Position numbers and translations under genes: made by a program
The notes under the pieces: model-generated
Database searches by the model: none
What the model saw: only the letters and a program-made list of their open reading frames with translations
Told to the model about the DNA's origin: nothing
Part shown: positions 1 to 7,022 of the stretch, in pieces
Position numbering within the stretch: position 1 is the first letter of the stretch
Layout of the letters: each line of letters starts with the position of its first letter
Assembly (NCBI GenBank): GCA_964560325.1
Contig: CAZLLV010000107.1
Coordinates: 1 to 7,022 of the forward strand
Length of the DNA stretch: 7,022 bases
DNA from: CAZLLV01 sp964560325
GTDB taxonomy: Bacteria > Acidobacteriota > Thermoanaerobaculia > Multivoradales > DATKCC01
Direction of reading: 5' to 3'

Positions 1-1429
<1,429 letters not shown>

Positions 1430-1433
1430 CGGG

Positions 1434-1438
1434 CCTCC
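1434..1438 (-). promoter_or_regulatory. Shine-Dalgarno site of acs
   Basis: The minus strand reads GGAGG here, four bases upstream of the acs ATG at 1429. It is the strongest ribosome binding site in the window and fixes the acs start. Confidence 0.75.
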
Positions 1439-1602
1439 GGGGGATGGTTCGTGGCTCCGTGCACAGTGCGCTCGATCATACCGGGGCGCCCGGAGAACGG
1501 CGGTTCTGATGAAATACTCCAGGTCCTCCGCACACACCGTGGCATGGATCGGTGGAGCGGCCGCCGGTCGTTTCCGTCACCCGGCCCCATGGCCTTTCAG
1601 AA

Positions 1603-1607
1603 GGGAG
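1603..1607 (+). promoter_or_regulatory. Shine-Dalgarno site of the propeller gene
   Basis: GGGAG lies nine bases upstream of a GTG at 1617. It supports GTG as the start over the in-frame upstream ATGs at 1392 and 1509, neither of which gives an N-terminus that looks like a signal peptide. Confidence 0.5.
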
Positions 1608-1616
1608 CTCCGCTCC

Positions 1617-3284
1617 GTGTCTTCGTCACGTGCCGCACGCGCCTCCGACCTCGTCCACCCCGCCGTCCTGGTCTTCCTCGTCGGGCTCGCGTTCGCGGGC
1701 CTCGCGCCGGTCCTGCTCCAGGGTCAGACCCTCGAACCGGTCCAGACGGAGCCCATCGAGCGCTTCCTGCTTCGGCACGAGAACGGGGATTGGGTCGACC
1801 CGTACTCGGCCGACTTCACTCCCGCGGGGGACAACGGATACCTCGGCGTCTGGTTCGAGGCGGCGTTCCAGGACCCCGCACCCGGTCGGTTGATGGGACA
1901 ACGGTTCGACGGCGACGACCGGGCGGTCTCCGAGCCGCGCCCGATCCCCTCCGATCCGCGCCCTCCCTACCCGTCGCCGTATGCCCTTCAAACGCACCGC
2001 GCCGGTGGACCGGTGCTGGCGATCTGGCGGCTCTCCGGCGAGCCGGTGTCGAACGTGGTCGGCCGCTATCTCCATGCGCAGGGCACGCCCCTGTCGCCTG
2101 TCGTCGCCATCGGCCACACCTCCACCAGCATGCTGCCGGCCGCGGCGCTCCACGAGTCGGGCCGCGCGCTGGTGGTCTGGCGGGTCGACGTCAGCGGCGC
2201 GATTCGGGGTCGCATTCTCGAGGCAAACGGTGGCCGCGGCCCGGTGCTCGATCTCACGAACGGCGACGCCCGGGGCCCGGCGGTGGCCGTGGATGCGAAC
2301 GGGCGCCATCTTCTCGTCTGGCAAGAGTACGTGCACGGAACCGGTCCCCACTTCGACCTCTTCGGACGCTGGCTCGGCACCGACGGGCGGGCCGCCGGAC
2401 TACCGTTCGTGATCGCCACCGACGCCTCCGGCTATCCGGAAGTCGCGATGTGGCCCGACGGACGCTCGGCGGTCGTCTGGTCGAGCTGCGGCGGCACCGA
2501 CTGGGGCGCCCCGTGCGCGATGCGCATTCGATGGCTCGACGAGGACGGCGCTCCGGTCGGGCCTCCGCAGACGATCAGCCCGGACGACGGGCGCAGCCAC
2601 GCGAGCCCGGAGATGGCCATCGATTCCGACGGCGTCCTGTTCGTGCATTGGCAGGTGTACCCGGCCAACCCGGGGACCTTTCCCGGCGACGTCCTCTTCC
2701 ACGCCGTCGCCTTCGACGCGGTGGGCGCGCGGCTCGCCACCGCGCCGGTGCTGGAGATCAAGGGCGAGGTCGAGCGCCGCAAGGTGGTCGCGCTCGACCA
2801 GGACTTCTTCGTCTCCTGGTACGGCTACAACGCCAACCCGATCGACGGCACGTTCGCCATGCGCTACCGCTTCACGCCGGCGGACGACGGCGGCGAGGAG
2901 CCGCCGCCCCCGCCGCCCGACGATCCCGCGCCCCCCGCCGGAGCCGCCCCGCTCACCTCTCCGGAGGTCCCCGGCTTCCGCTTCTGGGTCCGCATCTCGA
3001 CCGCCGGCGGCTCGGTCCTGGGCTCGATGGAGCCCGTCTGCATCCCGGAGACGGTCTGCGTGAGCGGTGCCCTGGCGGGCCGCTCGGAGGTCTTCCTCCG
3101 GGTCGTCGGCCCGCGCCCCAACGGCTACCTGTGGCCGACGATCGTCAAGTTCACCACCTCCACCGTGGAGGCGTGGATCGAGCAGATCGCCACCGGCGAG
3201 ATCCGCTACTACGAGCTGGAGGGCGCGAGCCAAGGCGTCGACGAGCTACCGGGCCTGTTCGACCGCACCGGCTTCCAGCCCTGA
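1617..3284 (+). CDS. Exported seven-bladed beta-propeller-like protein with C-terminal module, function unknown
   Basis: I do not recognise a characterised homologue. From GTG at 1617 the protein is 555 residues. Arginines at 5 and 8 precede a hydrophobic stretch at about 15-34, which fits a Sec signal peptide; the cleavage site is unclear. Residues 71-420 hold seven imperfect repeats of about 47-58 residues. Each has a hydrophobic strand ending in Trp (W79, W137, W188, W235, W288, W345, W401), most followed by a G/R-R-hydrophobic strand and a D/G turn, as in beta-propeller blades. A Pro/Asp/Gly-rich linker (about 421-447) leads to a C-terminal module (about 450-555) ending PGLFDRTGFQP. The only cysteines are C291/C300 and C475/C481, two close pairs that suggest disulfides in an exported protein. 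The start is chosen because the GTG puts the signal peptide at the N-terminus and has a GGGAG upstream; an ATG at 1509 would add 36 residues before it. The A-domain gene follows after 55 bases. A surface or binding role is only a guess. Confidence 0.8.
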   Translation: MSSSRAARASDLVHPAVLVFLVGLAFAGLAPVLLQGQTLEPVQTEPIERFLLRHENGDWVDPYSADFTPAGDNGYLGVWFEAAFQDPAPGRLMGQRFDGDDRAVSEPRPIPSDPRPPYPSPYALQTHRAGGPVLAIWRLSGEPVSNVVGRYLHAQGTPLSPVVAIGHTSTSMLPAAALHESGRALVVWRVDVSGAIRGRILEANGGRGPVLDLTNGDARGPAVAVDANGRHLLVWQEYVHGTGPHFDLFGRWLGTDGRAAGLPFVIATDASGYPEVAMWPDGRSAVVWSSCGGTDWGAPCAMRIRWLDEDGAPVGPPQTISPDDGRSHASPEMAIDSDGVLFVHWQVYPANPGTFPGDVLFHAVAFDAVGARLATAPVLEIKGEVERRKVVALDQDFFVSWYGYNANPIDGTFAMRYRFTPADDGGEEPPPPPPDDPAPPAGAAPLTSPEVPGFRFWVRISTAGGSVLGSMEPVCIPETVCVSGALAGRSEVFLRVVGPRPNGYLWPTIVKFTTSTVEAWIEQIATGEIRYYELEGASQGVDELPGLFDRTGFQP

Positions 3285-3339
3285 GAAACGATACGGTCCT
3301 CTCGTCCCGATTCGGAACCGGGTCCGCACTCCTCTGCAC

Positions 3340-4893
3340 ATGATCCGATGGGCCCACCGGCGGTTCGAGGAGAGCGTGCGGGCGATGCCGGACGCGGTCG
3401 CCCTGGAGCACGACGGGACGGCCGTCACGTACCGGGAGCTCGACGCGCGCGCGGAGCGTCTGGCCCGCCGGCTCGCCCGGGGTCTCGCCGAGAGCGCGGG
3501 CGAGCCGCGCGTGGCGGTCCACCTCGACCGTCAGCCGGAGCTCCCGGTCGCCCTGCTCGCCGTCCTGAAGGCGGGCGCCGCCTACGTGCCGCTCGTCACC
3601 GGCCTTCCTGCGAGGCGGATCGCCGAGGTGCTGGCGGCGGCCCGGCCGGCCATCGTCCTGACCACGGCCGCGCGCCGCGGCCGGCTCCCCGCGACCGAAG
3701 CCCGCATGCTGGTGCTCGATCGTCTCGACGGCGAGCCGGACGAGACCGCGGACTCGCCGGCTCCCCGGGAGGTCCACGAAGGGAGCGCCGCCTACGTCGT
3801 CTTCACCTCCGGCTCGACCGGACGGCCGAAGGGCGTCGTCGTGCCGCACCGGGCGCTCGCCGCCCACGCGGAGGAGATCGCCCGGCGCTACGAGCTCGCG
3901 CCCGCCGACCGGGTGCTCCAGTTCGCTTCGCCCGCCTTCGACGTGGCGGCGGAGGAGATCTTCCCGACCTGGGCGGCGGGCGCGACCCTCGTCCTCCCGC
4001 ACGGCCGGCTGCCGGAGGCTCCCCGGTCCTTCCGGGCACTCCTCGACGAGCGCCGGCTCACCGTCCTCAACCTCCCTTCGTCGTACTGGAACGAGTGGAT
4101 CGCCGCGACCGTCGCGGCCGCCCTGCCGGCGCCCCCCAGCCTCCGGCTCCTGGTGCTCGGCAGCGAGCCGGTCCGTAGCGAACGGATCGAGGCCTGGCGC
4201 CGCCTTCCGGACGCCGCGGGCATCCGCACGCTGGACGCTTACGGAACGAGCGAGACGACGATCACCAGCACGGTCTTCGACATCCCGAGCGACTCCGGCG
4301 CCCTCGAGGGGTCCCAGGTTCCGGTCGGCCGGCCGGTCGACGGCGTCCGCGCCCACGTGGTCGACCGGCGCCTCCAGCCGGTGCCGCAGGGCGTGGCGGG
4401 AGAGCTCGCGATCGCCGGCGCCGGCCTCGCCCGCGGCTACCTGGGTGACCCGCGCGCCACCGCCGAGCGCTTCGTCCCCGATCCGTACGCGCCGGACGGG
4501 AAAGGCGGCGCCCGCCTCTACCGCACCGGCGACCGCGCGCGCGTCCTCGCCGGCGGCGACCTCCTGCTCCTCGGCCGGCTCGACGAACAGGTGAAGATCC
4601 GCGGCTTCCGGGTCGAGCCGGGCGAGGTCGAGGCGGTGCTCGGGCGGCTGTCCGGGGTGCGCGAGGCGGTGGTCGTGGTCGGACCGGCCGACGACGAGAA
4701 GAGCCCGCTGCGCGCCTTCGTCGTGGTGGAGGCAGACGCGCCGGACGCCACCGATCCGGCCGCGCTCTCGAAACGCCTGCGCGAGCGGCTACCGCTCCAC
4801 ATGCTCCCCCGCTCGGTGACGCCGGTCGCGGTGCTGCCGCGCACCGCCACCGGCAAGATCGACCGCCGGCGCCTGCTCGCGGAAGCGCGGTAG
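3340..4893 (+). CDS. Stand-alone amino-acid adenylation (NRPS A-domain) protein
   Basis: This member of the ANL superfamily should form an aminoacyl-adenylate from ATP and an amino acid in the cytoplasm, and would normally load it onto a carrier protein thiol. It has 517 residues from ATG 3340. The A-domain core motifs appear in order: A1 VTYREL (29-34), A2 LKAGAAYVPL (76-85), A3 FTSGSTGRPKG (155-165), A4 FDVAAEEIFP (200-209), A5 DAYGTSETT (299-307), A6 GELAIAGAGLARGYL (354-368), A7 YRTGDRAR (394-401), A8 from GRLDEQ (412) through KIRGFR to E431, A9 LPLHMLP (484-490) and A10 PRTATGKID (500-508) with the catalytic Lys506. Asp201, the usual alpha-amino-group contact, is present. The protein stops nine residues after A10, so there is no carrier, condensation or thioesterase domain. 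The stretch after A2 (VTGLPARR) differs from the usual DPxYPxxR, and A5 has GTSE instead of GPTE. No Shine-Dalgarno is visible, so the start rests on the ATG and on A1 spacing. Class is secure; substrate is not. Confidence 0.9.
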   Translation: MIRWAHRRFEESVRAMPDAVALEHDGTAVTYRELDARAERLARRLARGLAESAGEPRVAVHLDRQPELPVALLAVLKAGAAYVPLVTGLPARRIAEVLAAARPAIVLTTAARRGRLPATEARMLVLDRLDGEPDETADSPAPREVHEGSAAYVVFTSGSTGRPKGVVVPHRALAAHAEEIARRYELAPADRVLQFASPAFDVAAEEIFPTWAAGATLVLPHGRLPEAPRSFRALLDERRLTVLNLPSSYWNEWIAATVAAALPAPPSLRLLVLGSEPVRSERIEAWRRLPDAAGIRTLDAYGTSETTITSTVFDIPSDSGALEGSQVPVGRPVDGVRAHVVDRRLQPVPQGVAGELAIAGAGLARGYLGDPRATAERFVPDPYAPDGKGGARLYRTGDRARVLAGGDLLLLGRLDEQVKIRGFRVEPGEVEAVLGRLSGVREAVVVVGPADDEKSPLRAFVVVEADAPDATDPAALSKRLRERLPLHMLPRSVTPVAVLPRTATGKIDRRRLLAEAR

Positions 4894-4945
4894 CTCTCGG
4901 CTGGCACGAAACCGGCAAGGTGCGCGGGGCGTCCGCTGAAATCAC

Positions 4946-4980
4946 GACCGGCGGCCCGCGGGGCTTCGGTCGGCTTTTCT
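4946..4980 (+). terminator. Probable intrinsic terminator after the A-domain gene
   Basis: GACCG (4946-4950) pairs with CGGTC (4967-4971), and inside it GCCC (4954-4957) pairs with GGGC (4961-4964) around a three-base loop. A small internal loop separates the two stems. TTTTCT follows at 4975-4980. The position, 53 bases after the A-domain stop and just before the transpeptidase ribosome binding site, suits a terminator. The T-run is short and interrupted, so an attenuator or a chance fold in GC-rich DNA is possible. Confidence 0.5.
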
Positions 4981-4991
4981 CCACAGGGAAC

Positions 4992-4997
4992 AGGTGA
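4992..4997 (+). promoter_or_regulatory. Shine-Dalgarno site of the L,D-transpeptidase gene
   Basis: AGGTGA lies five bases upstream of ATG 5003. An in-frame GTG at 4994 falls inside this element and would add only three residues, so the ATG is the better start. Confidence 0.6.
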
Positions 4998-5002
4998 ACA
5001 GA

Positions 5003-6964
5003 ATGAACCTCCAGAGACTCCACCCCACCGTCCGGGCCGCCGCAGCCGCGGCCCTCCCCCTCCTCCTCGCCCTCACCGCCGCCTGCGGGCCGAGCGCCGA
5101 GGAGATCGCGCGCCGCCAGGCGGCCATCCACGCCGAGCTGGCGGCCACTCTGTCCGCCGAGAACGTCCCGAGCGGGCTCGAAGGGAGCCGCGCCTGGCAG
5201 GCGATGCGGGAGCTCTACGGCGGCGAGGAAGCGGCCACCGTCTGGGTCGACGGCGAAGGGCCGCGCGAGAACGTCGACGAGCTGATCGCGGTGCTCGGCG
5301 GCGGGCCCGAGGAGGGGCGGGAGGGGCCGGCGAGCGCCGAGGACACGGTCGACACCTACGGGGTGGTACGCCTGGCCGACCTGCGCGACGGGGCCGCTCG
5401 CGCCGTCGAGGAGGAGAGCGAGGAGATGGCGCGCCACCTCGCCGATCTGGAGCTGGCGGCGAGCTACGCTTTCCTGACCCGCGCCATCCACGCGCTCGAA
5501 GGGCGGGTCGACCCGCAGGAGCTGAACGTCCAGTGGTTCACCGAGGGGCGCAAGGCCGAGCCGCTCGAGCTGTTCGCCCGGGTGCGCGACGGCGCGAGCC
5601 CGGTCCAGGTGCTCGACGACCTGGAGCCGGAGCACGCGGCCTACGAGCGCCTGATCGAGGCGCGCGACCGCTACCGGACGATCGTCGAGGGGGGCGGCTG
5701 GCAGCGCGTGCCGGCGGAGGGGCCGGCGCTCGAAGAGGGCGCCCGCGGTCCGCGCGTGGCGGCTCTCCGGCAGCGGCTCGCCGCCGAAGGCGATCTGCCC
5801 GAGGACGAGGTGGCCGGCGGAGCCGAGGGGACCGGGGCCGTGGTCTACGACGCGCAGGTGGCGGACGGGGTCCGGCGCTTCCAGGAGCGCCACGGGCTCG
5901 AACCGGACGGCAAGATCGGCGCCGACACCCTGGCCGCCCTGAACGTCCCCGCCGAGGAGCGTCTGCGCGCGATCGAGCTCAATCTCGAGCGGTGGCGCTG
6001 GATGCCCGGCGATCTCGGCGACCACTACGTCGAGGTCAACATCCCCGAGTACCGCATGCGGGTGATCCGAAACGGCGAGAGCGAGCTGGCGATGAACGTG
6101 ATCGTCGGCAAGCGGCTCAACCAGACGCCGGTCTTCAGCGACCGGATGCAGTACATCGTCTTCAACCCGGAGTGGAACATCCCGGAGTCGATCGCCGACT
6201 CCGAGGTGGTGCCGAAGATCGTCGGCAACCCCGGCTACGCCGAGAGCCAGGGGATCGAGGTGGTGAACGCGGACGGCCAACGCGTGCCGGCGAGCTCGGT
6301 GCTCGGCCGCCGGCCGGTCGACCGCGGGGATGGAGGAGAGGACGAAGAAGAGGGGTACGAGGGCGACGACGGCGACGAACGGCGCGGCTTCTTCGCCCGC
6401 GTCTTCGGCCTCGACCGCCAGGGCGGCGGCGACGAGTCGGAGACCCGCGGCGTGACCGACGACGCGGAGGTCTACACCACCTCGACCACGCTACCCGCCG
6501 GCTACCGCCTGCGGCAGGCGCCGGGCCCGGAGAACCCGCTCGGGCAGGTGAAGTTCATGTTCCCGAACGAGCACAACATCTACCTGCACGACACCCCCGG
6601 CGACAGCCTGTTCGCCAACGCCGAGCGCGGCTTCAGCCACGGCTGCATCCGGCTCGAGCGGCCGCTCGAGCTCGCCGACTACGTGCTGCGCGGCGCCGGC
6701 GACTGGGACGAGGAGCGGATCCGCGGGGTGGTCGCCTCCGGCGAGCGCACGGAGGTCCGCCTGCCGGAAGAGATCCCGGTCCACCTCACCTACTTCACCG
6801 CCTGGGTCGGCGAAGACGGCCGGCTGCACTTCCGGGGCGACCTCTACGGCCACGACGAACGCCTCGGCGAGGCCCTCGCCGCCGAAGAGCCGCTGACCTT
6901 CGACCCCGCGGCGCTACGGGGCGAGGCGGCGGCGCCGGGCCGGCAGGCGCGGAACGACCGGTGA
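5003..6964 (+). CDS. YcbB/LdtD-type L,D-transpeptidase, lipoprotein, with acidic insertion
   Basis: L,D-transpeptidases make 3-3 crosslinks between peptidoglycan stem peptides in the periplasm using a catalytic cysteine, bypassing penicillin-binding proteins. The protein has 653 residues. An N-terminal Arg and a hydrophobic run end at TAAC with Cys28, a lipobox-like site, and Gly29 at +2 would suit outer-membrane sorting. Residues about 55-245 form a mostly helical region matching the YcbB scaffold domain. Residues about 249-316 are a peptidoglycan-binding type 1 domain (GPRVAALRQRL, RRFQERHGLEPDGKIG). The YkuD catalytic domain starts near 341 (YVEVNIPEYRMRVIRNG; FNPEWNIPESIA at 387-398) and carries YLHD (His529) and SHGCIR (545-550) with the nucleophile Cys548 and Arg550. 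A YcbB-like tail (IPVHLTYFTAWVGEDG) follows. Residues about 436-489 are an Asp/Glu/Gly-rich insertion before YRLRQAPGPENPLG. E. coli YcbB is about 615 residues. A terminator candidate lies just upstream, so it probably has its own promoter, which I could not identify. Confidence 0.93.
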   Translation: MNLQRLHPTVRAAAAAALPLLLALTAACGPSAEEIARRQAAIHAELAATLSAENVPSGLEGSRAWQAMRELYGGEEAATVWVDGEGPRENVDELIAVLGGGPEEGREGPASAEDTVDTYGVVRLADLRDGAARAVEEESEEMARHLADLELAASYAFLTRAIHALEGRVDPQELNVQWFTEGRKAEPLELFARVRDGASPVQVLDDLEPEHAAYERLIEARDRYRTIVEGGGWQRVPAEGPALEEGARGPRVAALRQRLAAEGDLPEDEVAGGAEGTGAVVYDAQVADGVRRFQERHGLEPDGKIGADTLAALNVPAEERLRAIELNLERWRWMPGDLGDHYVEVNIPEYRMRVIRNGESELAMNVIVGKRLNQTPVFSDRMQYIVFNPEWNIPESIADSEVVPKIVGNPGYAESQGIEVVNADGQRVPASSVLGRRPVDRGDGGEDEEEGYEGDDGDERRGFFARVFGLDRQGGGDESETRGVTDDAEVYTTSTTLPAGYRLRQAPGPENPLGQVKFMFPNEHNIYLHDTPGDSLFANAERGFSHGCIRLERPLELADYVLRGAGDWDEERIRGVVASGERTEVRLPEEIPVHLTYFTAWVGEDGRLHFRGDLYGHDERLGEALAAEEPLTFDPAALRGEAAAPGRQARNDR

Positions 6965-7003
6965 CCTGAACGGGGAGCGGTCGGTCCCCCCTCCCTCCGG
7001 CCG

Positions 7004-7021
7004 GGGCGGGGGCTTCCGCCC
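7004..7021 (+). terminator. Possible terminator stem at window edge
   Basis: GGGCGG (7004-7009) pairs with CCGCCC (7016-7021) around a six-base loop, 40 bases after the transpeptidase stop. The window ends before any T-tract could be seen, so this is only a plausible terminator hairpin. Confidence 0.35.
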
Positions 7022-7022
7022 G

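Larger units (their letters stand above)
1430..1616. promoter_or_regulatory. Divergent intergenic region between acs and the propeller gene
   Basis: These 187 bases separate two genes transcribed away from each other, so promoters for both should lie here or within the flanking gene starts. The only promoter-like element I can point to is TATGAT on the minus strand (plus positions 1475-1480), 46 bases upstream of the acs ATG. It resembles a -10 box but has no recognisable -35 box at 16-18 bases. An 8-base palindrome, GGGCGCCC, lies at 1484-1491 just behind it. I found no convincing plus-strand promoter. The region is inferred to be regulatory from gene orientation; the elements themselves are weak. 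Confidence 0.4.

Noticed and set aside
3306..3322. Small hairpin CCCG...CGGG between the propeller and A-domain genes, considered as a terminator
   Set aside because: The stem is only four pairs with a bulged inner part and has no T-tract after it.
3151..4356. A 401-codon minus-strand open frame
   Set aside because: Shadow of the A-domain gene; no motif and no plausible ribosome binding site.
4262..6280. A 672-codon open frame on the minus strand across the A-domain and transpeptidase genes
   Set aside because: It is antisense to two genes with clear catalytic motifs, has low-complexity Arg-rich composition and no recognisable domain.
5533..6969. A 478-codon plus-strand frame inside the transpeptidase gene
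   Set aside because: It is the +1 shadow of the transpeptidase, dominated by Arg/Gly/Ala, while the other frame carries the SHGCIR active site.

Overview
The window is very GC-rich and is filled almost entirely by four protein-coding genes; I see no RNA genes, CRISPR arrays, insertion sequences or phage genes. Codon third positions are mostly G or C, which also leaves long open frames with no biological meaning on both strands. The organism is probably a GC-rich Gram-negative bacterium. I favour Acidobacteriota (Thermoanaerobaculia/Holophagae-like). The reasons are the secreted propeller protein with its C-terminal module ending in a 'GLFDR-G-F-P' motif, a style I associate with that group, and the lipoprotein-type YcbB-like L,D-transpeptidase. 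This assignment is inference, not proof.

Layout. (1) Positions 1-1429, minus strand: the N-terminal 476 residues of an acetyl-CoA synthetase (Acs), cut by the left edge. (2) Positions 1430-1616: a divergent intergenic region with Shine-Dalgarno sites for the genes on both sides. (3) Positions 1617-3284, plus strand: an exported protein of unknown function, predicted to hold a seven-bladed beta-propeller, a proline-rich linker and a compact C-terminal module. (4) Positions 3340-4893, plus strand: a stand-alone amino-acid adenylation (NRPS A-domain) protein that ends at motif A10 with no carrier or condensation domain. (5) Positions 4946-4980: a probable intrinsic terminator. (6) Positions 5003-6964, plus strand: a YcbB/LdtD-type L,D-transpeptidase made as a lipoprotein, with an unusual acidic insertion in its catalytic domain. 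(7) Positions 6965-7022: a short tail with a possible terminator stem at the edge.

How the genes work together. No shared pathway is evident. Acs supplies acetyl-CoA from acetate in central metabolism. The L,D-transpeptidase crosslinks or modifies peptidoglycan in the periplasm. The propeller gene and the A-domain gene lie on the same strand 55 bases apart and could be co-transcribed, but nothing in their sequences links them mechanistically. The terminator suggests that the transpeptidase gene is a separate unit. The least ordinary items are the orphan A domain, the acidic insertion in the transpeptidase, and the propeller protein with its paired cysteines. I do not see clear evidence of a complete, previously undescribed multi-gene system.
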